Source: Flavobacteriaceae bacterium UBA980
GTDB lineage: Bacteria > Bacteroidota > Bacteroidia > Flavobacteriales > Flavobacteriaceae
Length of the DNA: 64,000 bases
Assembly (NCBI GenBank): GCA_002292265.1
Contig: DBBQ01000039.1
Location: 62,001-126,000, forward strand
Direction: 5' to 3'
Each line of letters begins with the position of its first letter. Position 1 is the stretch's first letter. Shown one piece after another: positions 35,657 through 45,125 of the stretch. Below the pieces are notes generated by a model. That model searched no databases, was not told the DNA's origin, and saw only the letters and a program-made list of their open reading frames with translations. The position numbers were made by a program, and so were the translations under genes.

Positions 35657-37867
35657 TCACATACTGATCCAATAAGTTAGTTTTAGATTGATCGATCGGA
35701 AGGTTGGGCCAAACTGCTGGGTGTAATAGTTGTCATTGTAAACCAGGTAGAGGTCAGAAAGCGGAGCAAAGCGCCATTGCAATCTTGAGTTAATCCCCAA
35801 GTTATCAGTTTGGTTACTGTATTGAATCAGTGTGGACCAAAACAATTTTTTACTAAAAGTGACATCAAATTTGGGGCGGATTAAGACGAGATCTGCAGTT
35901 GCATAGGGTTTTGGCAATTCAATGCGGTTGTAGTCCCATTGGACACTTAAAATAAAATTCGGCTGGAATCGATAACCAGTTGTTCCTGTGAGCGAAAATT
36001 TTTCACCATTAAAAAATCCTCCATAGGAAATTTGAGAATTAAAAATAAAGGGATTGGCAAAATTGAGGCGATACTCTAAACTCCAATCGTTGTAAGTATA
36101 TTCTGAATTGCTAGGAAGGGGAACGGCCTCTTCTGATCGTGTGGGATCAAAACTGTCAAACAGGTAAATATAATCGCGACTAAATTCGAATTCCAACTGG
36201 TTTTGGGCATTGGTCTGCAGGGTGTAGTTGGCACTCAGTGAGTGATCGGTTTTCAAATAATCCAAATTTTGCTGAAACCACATTAAGTTCAACAGTTGAA
36301 AACTATGAGAATTGATTTTTCCTGTTTTGGGATAGAAGCTTCGCCGTACACGGTTTCCAGATTTGACAATTCCTGTTCTTCGAATAAAACCTAAATCCGA
36401 CCGAAAGTCTTCATCTACATAAACCGTATTGGAGTAAAATTGCCAGATTCGGGTGTTGTATAGTATCGAGGCAAAGCTGGAGAGATTTCCTTTGTTGTCA
36501 TCGGGCTGAAAAGATTTGTGGGTATAAAACTTCCCGATCCATCGGTTGTTTGCAGAGGCCAGGTTGTAGTCCAATCCAATGACACGGTTGTAGGTGTCTT
36601 TTTCCGCTACGAAATCATAGTCTTTTAGACTTTGTCGATTGACCATAAAAACCCCTACCTGAGACTCTCCAAAAACTTTCCTTTGCAGGGCAAACATGGC
36701 GTTGTTGTTTGAAGCAATTTCGTTATTAAGGTCTTCTTTATTTTGAATACTTAAAACTCCCAACCGCCAATTTTCATCTAGTTTACCACTCAAACGAACC
36801 CCTCCGATGATGTCATTTTGTATCGTTCTACCTTCTGCATCTCTTTGAATTCCAATTCTTCTGGAGAAAAAAGGAATTGCATCTCTAAAACTTCCATAGC
36901 TTCCGAAAAGGTCTCCATTATCAATAAAAAATTGTCTTTTTTCGGGTAAGGTAATTTCAAATCGTGTGAGGTTGGTTATTACGTCATCTACTTCTACGTT
37001 TGAAAAGTCAGGGTTAAGTGTCACATCCAAATTCAGTCCCGTACCAATGGCAATTTTTAGATCTCCTCCCGTAGAAAAAGAACTGTTAGTGCTACTGTTA
37101 GTAAAATCTTTTGAGGTAAGACCGTTGACATAGGGAATCAAGTATAGGGGGGTTTTATTTTTTTTCAGGGGTTCTTCGAATATAAGTTCTCCAAAATATC
37201 CAATATTAATGGGGAACTGGGTTTGGTCCACGTTTGTCCAAATACTCCTTTCATTCCTTTGGAAATCGTATCGGTAGGATTGAAACCCCCATACCTTAGA
37301 ATTTTCAGGATATTTTAAAGAACTAAACGGAATCTCAAGTTCCAATACATAGTTTTCATCGGTGTAGGTACTTTCCGATTTCCATTTGGTATCCCAGGTA
37401 AGGTTAAATCCTCGGGTATCGACACCTCGTTCTGACACAAGCGCTTCCCGCTGAACACCGTAGGCATTTACACCAAACAGAAAAGCATTTTGACCGTCGT
37501 TGAAGGTGTCAAAAATTAGGGTAACATTATCGTTGTTTCGGGAACTATAATCCCTCCTAAGGGAGTTTATTGTATAGTTATCTCCGATAGAATGTGCAGT
37601 AATACCTACATATAAATGCGTATCGGTATAGAGTAGTTTTACTTCGGTTTTGTCTTGTGCTTTTAAGGAGTCAGTTGGAAATTGTTGCCAAAAATCGTTT
37701 GCACGATCGGCCTTACTCCAAACCTCCTCATCCAAAACACCGTCTAAAACAATCGGTTGACTTATTTTTTTTACGGTTACCGTCCTTTTTTCTTCTTGAG
37801 CCAGCGCCTCAAAAACAAAAAATAAAAGTACAAGTACAAGGGCTGTTTTTTTGTTAAAGGAGTTCAA
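35657..37867 (-). CDS. DUF5916 outer-membrane protein with CBM9-like N-terminus
   Basis: 736 residues. A signal peptide (LVLVLLFFVFEALAQ) precedes a CBM9-like domain (QPIVLDGVLDEEVWSKA near 36-52, LYVGITAHS, DNVTLIFDTFND) and a long C-terminal beta-barrel part rich in Tyr and Phe (DPDFSNVEVDD-like NPDFSNVEVDDVI, then FFIDNGDLFG). This is the Bacteroidota DUF5916 architecture; role unknown, probably an outer-membrane sugar-related protein. No ATG is at the start: TTG at 37867 gives the expected signal peptide, and I see no ATG upstream in frame. It stands alone. Confidence 0.85.
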   Translation of the reverse strand: MNSFNKKTALVLVLLFFVFEALAQEEKRTVTVKKISQPIVLDGVLDEEVWSKADRANDFWQQFPTDSLKAQDKTEVKLLYTDTHLYVGITAHSIGDNYTINSLRRDYSSRNNDNVTLIFDTFNDGQNAFLFGVNAYGVQREALVSERGVDTRGFNLTWDTKWKSESTYTDENYVLELEIPFSSLKYPENSKVWGFQSYRYDFQRNERSIWTNVDQTQFPINIGYFGELIFEEPLKKNKTPLYLIPYVNGLTSKDFTNSSTNSSFSTGGDLKIAIGTGLNLDVTLNPDFSNVEVDDVITNLTRFEITLPEKRQFFIDNGDLFGSYGSFRDAIPFFSRRIGIQRDAEGRTIQNDIIGGVRLSGKLDENWRLGVLSIQNKEDLNNEIASNNNAMFALQRKVFGESQVGVFMVNRQSLKDYDFVAEKDTYNRVIGLDYNLASANNRWIGKFYTHKSFQPDDNKGNLSSFASILYNTRIWQFYSNTVYVDEDFRSDLGFIRRTGIVKSGNRVRRSFYPKTGKINSHSFQLLNLMWFQQNLDYLKTDHSLSANYTLQTNAQNQLEFEFSRDYIYLFDSFDPTRSEEAVPLPSNSEYTYNDWSLEYRLNFANPFIFNSQISYGGFFNGEKFSLTGTTGYRFQPNFILSVQWDYNRIELPKPYATADLVLIRPKFDVTFSKKLFWSTLIQYSNQTDNLGINSRLQWRFAPLSDLYLVYNDNYYTQQFGPTFRSINLKLTYWISM

Positions 37868-38140
37868 AGTATTTGATTTGAAGACTCGGGTTGGTATTGA
37901 TTGAGCAGAAAAATGAAGACTGTTGAATCGCCAAACGTTCTTTGATAGAATTTGAATTATTGATAGTAAACCGGTTTTAAAAGAAGAATTTAAAATAGCG
38001 CTAACATAATTTTCAAGGATCGTAAAGGACTCGCTTGTTTTATCCTATTTGATTAAATAGATATTGAGCTTCTCATTTCGACCTAAATTTGTTTTTTTGG
38101 TGAAAGTATAAAAAAAATGGTTTGAATACTTTTTTAAAAA

Positions 38141-38749
38141 TCACTTTAGTGCGTGCATTCTCATCACCGTAGTAATTCCGTTGTGAAATGTACCTTCTTC
38201 TAATGTAATTTTTTCTTCTTTGAGTTGAGTAAATTCAAAACCTTCAAAGTCTGTGCGTAGTTTTTCTTCGCTGTACAATTGACTAGGCATTTTGGGACCT
38301 CCCACACGAGGATTTATTTTCTGGCACTGTGGGTGGTTGGTACTGAAAGCTTCTAGAATAATCCGTCCTCTTTTTTTAAGTAAAGAACTAAGTTTTTGAT
38401 GGTTTGAAGTTCGTATGGAATCGGGGAAGTGAACATAAATCAGTCCAATCACATCAAAAAAGGCATCTGCGAAAGTGAGGTCACTCAAAGAGGCAATTTG
38501 ATAGTTGATTTCAACCTGTTTTTCTTGAGCTAAAGCCATTGCTTTTTGGTAGGCTTTTTCACTAAAATCATAAGCAAATACGTCCCATCCTAAGCTTGCA
38601 GCATAGACGGCATTTCTTCCTTCTCCTTCTGCCGCTAGGAGTATTTTGCCAGGGGGCAGCAGGTCTATTTGATCTTTAAAATACTGGTTTGGATTTTTTC
38701 CATAGGCATAGCTTTCCGCGTTGTACCGTGCGTTCCAAAATTCTTTCAT
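38141..38749 (-). CDS. class I SAM-dependent methyltransferase
   Basis: 202 residues from the ATG at 38749; a further 75 codons upstream are open but belong to the other frame of the preceding peptidase gene. The SAM-binding region is KILLAAEGEGRNAVYAASLGWDV (near 48-70), followed by AYDFSEKAYQKA and an acidic loop, then IGLIYVHFPDSIR. The segment resembles tellurite-resistance-type (TehB-like) methyltransferases, but the substrate is not known. Its start overlaps the M24 stop as TGATG, so the two are translationally coupled. Confidence 0.85.
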   Translation of the reverse strand: MKEFWNARYNAESYAYGKNPNQYFKDQIDLLPPGKILLAAEGEGRNAVYAASLGWDVFAYDFSEKAYQKAMALAQEKQVEINYQIASLSDLTFADAFFDVIGLIYVHFPDSIRTSNHQKLSSLLKKRGRIILEAFSTNHPQCQKINPRVGGPKMPSQLYSEEKLRTDFEGFEFTQLKEEKITLEEGTFHNGITTVMRMHALK

Positions 38750-39432
38750 CAGTGAGAGGGGATTAGCAGTTGTTCGAAAAATCCTCCAATCTTTTTTTGT
38801 CGATCTACAAAATGAATTTCTAAGATCCAATGCCTCTGTTCTCCCTTTTGGTTTGGAGCATTCATATCGATGTGATTTTCTGGATGGATATAATTTGTTT
38901 TGTCTTCTTTTTCGAGTTTTTCGTGTGGGAAATGACCGATGAGATGTCCTGCAATAGGCCCTCCAAATTCCCATCCTTTGTCGGTAGCCAAATCACAACA
39001 ATACTTATATAGTGTAACTCCGCTGATCTCTTTTTGGGAGTGAAAAAAAGCATTTGCTTCTTTCCAAGCGGTTTCAATATCTGAGACCAGTTTGTGCTTT
39101 AAGGGATCTCCTCCTAGTACATAGGTTCTTCCGTAATCCGCTTCCCAATATTCGAAAATAGGGCCAAAATCTAAGAATACAATATCGTCTTCTTTAATGA
39201 GGAGATTTTCGGGATTTTCATCATAGGGAAACAAGGTGTTTTCTCCCGCTCGAACAATGCGTTTGTGCCAGTATTTTTTTATGCCAAAGAGTTCAAAAGC
39301 CAAATCATAAACTTCTTGGTTTATTTCACGTTCAGTTTTTCCAGGTTGGATGAGTTGGCTACTTTCTATTTCTCGAAAAAGAGTGGCTGCTTTTTGTTCT
39401 GCCTCAATAAGTTGATTTATCGCTTTTGACAT
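38749..39432 (-). CDS. M24-family metallopeptidase
   Basis: 227 residues of the pita-bread fold. Visible features are FLDFGPIFEYWEADYGRTYVLG (metal-binding Asp pair), AGHLIGHFPHE (His) and the late LEIHFVDR (Glu). It is shorter than aminopeptidase P and lacks its N-terminal domain, closer to stand-alone Xaa-Pro dipeptidase-like proteins in Bacteroidota. The substrate is unknown. A perfect TATATTTG box ends five bases before the ATG, so the message may be nearly leaderless. It is coupled to the methyltransferase. Confidence 0.8.
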   Translation of the reverse strand: MSKAINQLIEAEQKAATLFREIESSQLIQPGKTEREINQEVYDLAFELFGIKKYWHKRIVRAGENTLFPYDENPENLLIKEDDIVFLDFGPIFEYWEADYGRTYVLGGDPLKHKLVSDIETAWKEANAFFHSQKEISGVTLYKYCCDLATDKGWEFGGPIAGHLIGHFPHEKLEKEDKTNYIHPENHIDMNAPNQKGEQRHWILEIHFVDRQKKIGGFFEQLLIPSH

Positions 39433-39436
39433 GCGT

Positions 39437-39444
39437 CAAATATA
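39437..39444 (-). promoter_or_regulatory. -7 element abutting the M24 peptidase start
   Basis: Read on the minus strand this is TATATTTG, an exact TAnnTTTG. It ends four bases before the ATG (39432), so transcription would begin at or next to the start codon. The upstream TTTG element is only weakly matched. Confidence 0.5.
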
Positions 39445-39504
39445 GATTAAGCTAAGGAAATGAAATTGAAAATGAGAAAAAAAACGAGTATAAAAAGGAG
39501 TTTA

Positions 39505-39969
39505 TTAGGATGCCATCAATAGTTTTTCCTTGAATTTTTTGTATTCTTTTATAGTTTCCTCTATTACTTTTTCACGCTTGACTCCATCAGTATTTTGATA
39601 CCACTCATTTGAAAGAGGGTGAAATTCTATGTCTAAATATTCTTTGCTCCACATAGACAGTTCGTAAATCATAGAGTACAGCTTCATACCTGCCTCGGTG
39701 AGATAATACTGTTTTATTTTTCGATTTTTTGGGTGTACACGGTGCGCTATTAGATTGAAGTGGGACAACTTATGGATTCGATCCGAAAGAATATTGGTTG
39801 AAATATTTTCAGGAGAATTTCTAAAATCGGTAAAGGTGGTGCGTTGCAAAAAAAGGTCTCGGATAAGGATCAATGACCATTGGTCTCCAACTATTTCTAA
39901 TGCCGTACTCACAGGACAAGTGGATCGGTTGTCTTGAATTGCTATTTTAGAAGTATTTTCTATTTTCAT
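39505..39969 (-). CDS. HxlR-family winged-helix regulator
   Basis: 154 residues from the ATG at 39969; an in-frame ATG at 40002 would add 11 (MYWFTKRKKID). The HxlR core is plain: TCPVSTALEIVGDQWSLILIRDLF, with the family Cys near residue 17, then TTFTDFRNSPENISTNILSDRIHKL and YYLTEAGMKL. Such regulators bind palindromes near their own promoter and often sense redox or electrophiles through the Cys. Two inverted copies of TGTAAACC (39988-39995 and 40065-40072) flank the promoter region. The divergent neighbour is a DUF4468 protein. Confidence 0.85.
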   Translation of the reverse strand: MKIENTSKIAIQDNRSTCPVSTALEIVGDQWSLILIRDLFLQRTTFTDFRNSPENISTNILSDRIHKLSHFNLIAHRVHPKNRKIKQYYLTEAGMKLYSMIYELSMWSKEYLDIEFHPLSNEWYQNTDGVKREKVIEETIKEYKKFKEKLLMAS

Positions 39970-40208
39970 GTCAATTTTTTTTCGTTTTGTAAACCAGTAC
40001 ATCTGTCATTTGAACACAAAAGGAGAAGTTTGAAATAAAACGTACGGTGTTTTAAACTGAACTTGGTTTACAGAACCGTAAATATAAACACTCTTTAATG
40101 AAAAACCATTCTCTATCCCATAAAAAGAAAAGCCAAAGATGGGTTTTAACCTTTTTTAAATTAAAAAAGATTTTTAGAGCACTGTTGAAGAAATTGTAAA
40201 TTGTGGGC

Positions 40209-40856
40209 ATGAAACAACTACAGATTTTTCTTTTGTCACTTTTCTTAAGTAGCGGATTATTTGCCCAAAAAATTGATGGAAATTCAATAGAACAAGTATA
40301 TGAGGTTCCCGATGTTTCAGCAGAAGCCCTATTTTCAGAAATTCATTATGTCCTTTCTTTAATTTTTCAAGATGTTGATGTAGCGATCAAATATATGGAT
40401 AAACCTTCCAAACGAATCGTTGTCAAGGCACTTGCTCTTGTTCCTGTCTTAGACGCTTACAAATTGATGAATCCAAACGTTGCAGAACTTTCGGATTATA
40501 TAGACTACAGTCATAACTATACTTTAATCATTAAGGTAAAAGACGGGAAATACTGGTTGAAAATGAGTTACCAAGACGGAAAATACTCCGATGCGCAACT
40601 CACAGAATACAAGCTTCCCTTTGCAGCGAAAATGGACTTTGATGAAACAGACCTAGAACAAGTCATCAAAAAAGCTCAAATAGAAATGGGGAAAGACTAT
40701 TATTCAATGACTGGCAGAAAGAAAAAGGAAATTTACATTCAGTCGCAACCTAGAGTACTCCAAGAGTACCAAAAAACACTCATTAACTATTCGACTATTT
40801 TTTTCCATTCGCTCCACAAAAAAGTCTTAGAGGGTTTTGAAGAAACGGATTGGTAG
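40209..40856 (+). CDS. secreted DUF4468-like protein
   Basis: 215 residues; I prefer ATG at 40209 to the GTG two codons earlier. A signal peptide (IFLLSLFLSSGLFAQ) leads into VYEVPDVSAEALFSEIHYVLSLIF, the start of the TBP-fold DUF4468 domain common in Bacteroidota, followed by DGKYWLKMSYQDGKYSD and a helical tail. Function unknown. It is read away from the HxlR gene and its end nearly meets the convergent MFS gene. Confidence 0.7.
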   Translation: MKQLQIFLLSLFLSSGLFAQKIDGNSIEQVYEVPDVSAEALFSEIHYVLSLIFQDVDVAIKYMDKPSKRIVVKALALVPVLDAYKLMNPNVAELSDYIDYSHNYTLIIKVKDGKYWLKMSYQDGKYSDAQLTEYKLPFAAKMDFDETDLEQVIKKAQIEMGKDYYSMTGRKKKEIYIQSQPRVLQEYQKTLINYSTIFFHSLHKKVLEGFEETDW

Positions 40857-40870
40857 GACTGGTATTACTA

Positions 40871-42088
40871 TTATTTTTTTGAGATTATTGCAAATCGCCA
40901 AGAAGCTAGAAGGCCTAGTACTGCAAAGCCAGCCAAAAGGACAAATACATACTGGTGGCCTAAGATACCGGGATATTGATCTAAAAAATAACCCATTAAT
41001 GGACCTGCGAAAATGTCTGGTGTATATCCCGTTAGCGAAATGACCCCCACAGCTGTACCTGTTAATGCGAAAGAAATGTTTCCCTCTTTAAAAACCGCAA
41101 AGTACAAAGCGCGAATGGCATAGGTGCCCAAGGCTAAAATAACTAAGGAAATAAAAAATAAAACGGACTGTTCAGCAGCAAGTAATCCACTGGCAAAAAG
41201 AACTGCTCCCAAAAGCAGGGTTATGAAGCCTCTAATGATCCAAGAAATTCCATTGGACCTATCGGCTAGAAAACCAACAGCAAAGCAGGCAATGGGTCTC
41301 AGATACAGCTGAAGCGAACCTACATTGGCAGCGTTTACTTCGTCATAACCTAGAACATCTGAAGCATACAGAGAATAAATGTCGGTAACCTTATATCCAA
41401 AATAGGCACAGAGAATAATAACCATTAAAAGCCATACTGATTCAAGCTTTAGTACGGCTATGATATTTTTAAACGAAGTTGAATTGTCTTTTGTAAAGTC
41501 TTCTTTTGCTCCTTCTGTTTTCATAAAAAAATAGACCAGGATCCCAGTAAGAGTGACCATGGCCGAGGCAAATAAAATCACTTTACGAAATGCATACTGG
41601 CGTTCTTCAAGACTTGCTTCCAGAACTTGCTCGGGGAGGAAAATTGAAAAAATGGCAACCCCTATACTCCCCATAAGGGCTGCTGTGAGTCCTCTACCCC
41701 CATCCAAATAACCAAAAGCCTGCCCTTGATTTAGAGAGCCTCCCCAAATCCGAGTTCCCTTAATCATCGCACCCCAAAACAAAAAGACCGTTGTAAATCC
41801 CCAATAACCATATAAAATCTGGAGTATGAATAGGCTGGGATAGGCGGCGAGAACCAACCCCCCTAGGGAAGTAAAAATCAAGGAAGAGGCGATGAGTTTT
41901 CTCGGGAGGAATTTATCTGCTAAAGGCCCTCCAAAAACATAAGACAATAACGCAACCGTTCCATAGACCGAAAATAAGCTTCCTAATTCAACATTGTTGA
42001 CATTGAAGACAGCTAAAAAAGTGGGTCGAAAAACACGAGCTAAAAAATAAGGAAGTATAAAAATCAATTCTCCAGAGAGAATCAACAA
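40871..42088 (-). CDS. MFS transporter, start uncertain
   Basis: 405 residues with about 12 membrane segments and the MFS loop FGGPLADKFLPRKLI after segment 2. The pattern ARVFRPTFLAVFNVNN and LFSVYGTVALLSYVFGGPLAD is typical of Bacteroidota sugar or organic-anion transporters of this superfamily. The substrate cannot be told. The only GTG, TTG or ATG starts near the first membrane helix are two adjacent TTG codons (42088); the frame stays open for about 29 codons more, with ATA, ATT and ATC but no ATG, so the true start may lie upstream. No regulator adjoins it. Confidence 0.8.
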   Translation of the reverse strand: MLILSGELIFILPYFLARVFRPTFLAVFNVNNVELGSLFSVYGTVALLSYVFGGPLADKFLPRKLIASSLIFTSLGGLVLAAYPSLFILQILYGYWGFTTVFLFWGAMIKGTRIWGGSLNQGQAFGYLDGGRGLTAALMGSIGVAIFSIFLPEQVLEASLEERQYAFRKVILFASAMVTLTGILVYFFMKTEGAKEDFTKDNSTSFKNIIAVLKLESVWLLMVIILCAYFGYKVTDIYSLYASDVLGYDEVNAANVGSLQLYLRPIACFAVGFLADRSNGISWIIRGFITLLLGAVLFASGLLAAEQSVLFFISLVILALGTYAIRALYFAVFKEGNISFALTGTAVGVISLTGYTPDIFAGPLMGYFLDQYPGILGHQYVFVLLAGFAVLGLLASWRFAIISKK

Positions 42089-42271
42089 AATTAGAGTAGT
42101 GAAAGAACCTTTGGAAGAGCGGTCTTCGATAATTATTAGTTTGATTTCAAGATAAAAAAAACTTTCTGAAAAGTTTTAATTTCCTCGTCTTTTTAAATAA
42201 AGTAGGTTCTTTGGAGTTCGTCACTGCGGAGTTCGCTTTAAATTATATACTTTTAAAAAAAACAATTTTCG

Positions 42272-43846
42272 ATGAAAAAAATAATTTCAGCAACTGTCAT
42301 TTTACTTTTTTCTTTCGGTTGTACGGAAACGTACGACTATGATTTACTCATACTAAATGGTACAGTTTATGACGGCACGTTAGATGACCCGGCCCTAATG
42401 GATGTGGGTGTTCGTGGCGATCAAATTGTTGCTTTGGGGAGCTTGTCCGACAAAACAGCACCACGAGTGATCGATGCTGCAGGGCTAGTAGTATCTCCAG
42501 GTTTTATAGATCTTCACGCACATTTGGAACCCATATTTTCCCTTTCGGATTGCGAAAGCCACCTGCGTCAGGGAGTCACTACCAGTTTAGGAGGTCCCGA
42601 CGGAAGAGGTCCCATACCCTTTGGCGCATATTTAGATAGCTTAGCTCAAGTTGGGGTAGGAATGAATGTGGGATTTTTAGTAGGTCACAATACCGTAAGA
42701 AGAGCAGTTATGAATTTGGATAACCGTGCACCTACATCTGAGGAGTTGGACAAAATGAAGCTTTTGGTTTCTACGGCTATGGACGAAGGGGCTTTTGGAA
42801 TCTCTACAGGGTTAAAATACTTACCAGGGAATTTTTCTAAAGTGGATGAGGTTATCGAACTTTCTAAAGAGGCTTCTCAAAAAGGAGGAATTTACACCTC
42901 TCATTTGCGAGATGAAGGTCTGGAAGTAATTGCCTCTGTGGAAGAAGCCATCACCATTTCAGAAGAGGCAACGATCCCAGTAATCCTGACTCACCACAAG
43001 GTCATTGGAAAACCCATGTGGGGGAAAAGCAACGAAACCTTAGCACTAGTAGATCAGGCTCGAGAAAAAGGGCTGGACATACAAATCGACCAATATCCTT
43101 ACAATGCCAGTTATACAGGGATTTCTGTATTAATTCCTAGTTGGGCGCGTGCCGGAGGAAACAAGGAGTTTAAAAAACGTTTGGCAGACCCCCAACTTCG
43201 GGAACGCATCAAAAAGGGAATTGTATTCAATATTTTAAACGACCGTGGGGGAGATGATTTGGATCGGGTGCAGTTTGCAAAAGTAAAGTGGATGCCCGAG
43301 TTGGAAGGGAAAACATTAAAGTATTGGTGTACCCTTAGAGGGCTTGAGCCCACAACAGAAAACGGAGCTGAATTGGTTATAGAAGCTCAAGTCAAGGGAG
43401 GTGCAAGTTGTATTTTTCACGCTATGGACGAAGCGGATGTAGTAAACATTATGAAACATCCTCAAACTATGATCGCCTCAGACGGAAGATTGGTCAAGTT
43501 GGGTGACGGACATCCACATCCCCGCTGGTATGGAACGTTTCCCCGAGTTTTAGGACGTTATGTTAGGGAGCGTAATGTATTACAGTTGAATGAGGCACTA
43601 CATAAAATGACGTACTTACCTGCACAGGCTCTGGGACTCAAAAACCGGGGGTTGATCCGAGAAGGATACAAGGCGGACTTGACCCTATTTGATCCAAAAA
43701 CAGTACTTGATAAAGCCACTTTTGAAAAACCCCATCAATATTCTGAAGGGATAGAGTACGTTGTTGTAAATGGTCGGTTAGCCGTTGACCAAGGAGAGTT
43801 TAAACCTATAAAATCTGGAACCGTATTAAAGAAAAATGCCCTATGA
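42272..43846 (+). CDS. secreted D-aminoacylase-like amidohydrolase
   Basis: 524 residues with a lipoprotein signal (FSFGCTET, Cys near 17). The amidohydrolase fold is visible: DLLILNGTVYDGT, GLVVSPGFIDLHAHLE (H-x-H metal site), TSHLRDEG, LTHHK and ASDGRLV, then a C-terminal small beta domain (YKADLTLFDP). The family is D-aminoacylase/N-acyl-D-amino-acid deacylase, a zinc enzyme that frees D-amino acids, probably at the cell envelope here. The stop overlaps the next start by four bases. Confidence 0.88.
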   Translation: MKKIISATVILLFSFGCTETYDYDLLILNGTVYDGTLDDPALMDVGVRGDQIVALGSLSDKTAPRVIDAAGLVVSPGFIDLHAHLEPIFSLSDCESHLRQGVTTSLGGPDGRGPIPFGAYLDSLAQVGVGMNVGFLVGHNTVRRAVMNLDNRAPTSEELDKMKLLVSTAMDEGAFGISTGLKYLPGNFSKVDEVIELSKEASQKGGIYTSHLRDEGLEVIASVEEAITISEEATIPVILTHHKVIGKPMWGKSNETLALVDQAREKGLDIQIDQYPYNASYTGISVLIPSWARAGGNKEFKKRLADPQLRERIKKGIVFNILNDRGGDDLDRVQFAKVKWMPELEGKTLKYWCTLRGLEPTTENGAELVIEAQVKGGASCIFHAMDEADVVNIMKHPQTMIASDGRLVKLGDGHPHPRWYGTFPRVLGRYVRERNVLQLNEALHKMTYLPAQALGLKNRGLIREGYKADLTLFDPKTVLDKATFEKPHQYSEGIEYVVVNGRLAVDQGEFKPIKSGTVLKKNAL

Positions 43847-44796
43847 AAATCAAATCCTCAATTAACTGTTTGAGCGTTTTTATAATGCTCATAGTTACCG
43901 CTTGTTCAGAATCCAACTCCTTGGAATCAGAGGAGATTAATGCACTTGAAATTGCTTTGGGTGTTGGATCATCACCTACTCCGATAGAGGGCAATTATTT
44001 GTTCTTTAAGGATGTTACTTATGGAACTCGAGAGCGCAACCGATTGGACATTCTTTTACCTCAAAGTGACTCACTAAACGGAGCAATTCTTTTTTTTCAC
44101 GGAGGAGCTTTCTTGTTTGGAACCAAAGAAGATCTCTACGAAGGGGAAGTAGAAGGGATTATTACAGCACTTTTAGCGCAGAATATAGCCGTTGTAAATG
44201 CAGAATACACCTTTATTAATGATTCCCAAGCTGAGGGTGTTCTCAGCTCCCTAGAAGACGGCGCAGCAGTGATCCAATTTATAACGAGTAAGGCTTCAGC
44301 ATTAAACCTCCCTTCAAATAAACTTATTCTTGCAGGAGTGTCTGCAGGAGCTGGAATTGCACAGTGGAATGGATTTAGAGCACAGAGTAATAGTCAGGTA
44401 CAAGGCGTTTTTGCAACCCTTGCCCAGAGTAGCTATGACTTGTATCAATGGGAACAACTTTTTCCAGACTTTTCTTTAGATAGTTTACGAGCCACCTCCC
44501 CAGAACTCGAAGCTCTTTTTGTTCAATTTTACAATGGAGTTCCCACAGAAGAGCTATCGAAACTTTTGGATTACCGCAGTCAAATAGATGCAAAAGATCC
44601 TCCTTTGTATGTTTATAACCCTGTTTACGATGATGTGGTTGTCACTGCTGGTAACCCCCTCGATTTTAATGTCCTTTTCCACAGCTACAAACACGCGGAT
44701 TTTCTCCGCAAGAAGGCCATCGAAGTCGGTTTAGACTATTCAGGAGCCTATCAAGAATCTCCCGTTGATTTTATTCTGAGACGACTTTTAAATTAA
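43843..44796 (+). CDS. secreted alpha/beta-hydrolase, esterase-like lipoprotein
   Basis: 317 residues with a lipobox (LIVTACSES, Cys near 22). The BD-FAE/esterase core shows the oxyanion motif FFHGGAFLFG and the nucleophile elbow AGVSAGAG (Ser in G-x-S-x-G). The later His and Asp cannot be placed with confidence (HSYKHADFL is the best His region). Its substrate is unknown. It is coupled to the D-aminoacylase gene by a four-base overlap and probably acts in the same envelope process. Its end overlaps the convergent membrane gene. Confidence 0.8.
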   Translation: MKIKSSINCLSVFIMLIVTACSESNSLESEEINALEIALGVGSSPTPIEGNYLFFKDVTYGTRERNRLDILLPQSDSLNGAILFFHGGAFLFGTKEDLYEGEVEGIITALLAQNIAVVNAEYTFINDSQAEGVLSSLEDGAAVIQFITSKASALNLPSNKLILAGVSAGAGIAQWNGFRAQSNSQVQGVFATLAQSSYDLYQWEQLFPDFSLDSLRATSPELEALFVQFYNGVPTEELSKLLDYRSQIDAKDPPLYVYNPVYDDVVVTAGNPLDFNVLFHSYKHADFLRKKAIEVGLDYSGAYQESPVDFILRRLLN

Positions 44797-45074
44797 TTAC
44801 CTGCGAGAGGAGAACCAAAAATTCCAACAGCCAATTCTGCCCACACCAATAAAAAGAGGAGAAGGATCAGGATGATATAAGTCGCACGTCTGGGAAAGCT
44901 TTTCACTCTTTTGACCACCCTCTGTGTCGACATCCCTGCGACGAGCAACAGCACTCCCATAATCGCAAAATCAATTAGAGTCCAATGGACTTCGTCAGAA
45001 TAGTGCATGGCAATTAATGGAATCAAGAGCAGAGCCAAAGGAGCGAAAGTCAGGATGGAAAATCGTTTAAACAT
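44793..45074 (-). CDS. small hypothetical membrane protein
   Basis: 93 residues with three membrane segments (LTFAPLALLLIPLIAM, DFAIMGVLLLVAGMS, TYIILILLLFLLVWAELAVGIFG). Between the second and third lies a basic loop (TQRVVKRVKSFPRRA). I recognise no family. It is the last gene of the arsR-led minus-strand run, 51 bases beyond the arsC-like gene, so it may be cotranscribed, but it is far too small to be an Acr3 or ArsB pump. Confidence 0.7.
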   Translation of the reverse strand: MFKRFSILTFAPLALLLIPLIAMHYSDEVHWTLIDFAIMGVLLLVAGMSTQRVVKRVKSFPRRATYIILILLLFLLVWAELAVGIFGSPLAGN

Positions 45075-45125
45075 ACCCTAAACTTAAGAAAATGAGAGAT
45101 ATAACAGATGCACCAGTTGTTCTAA

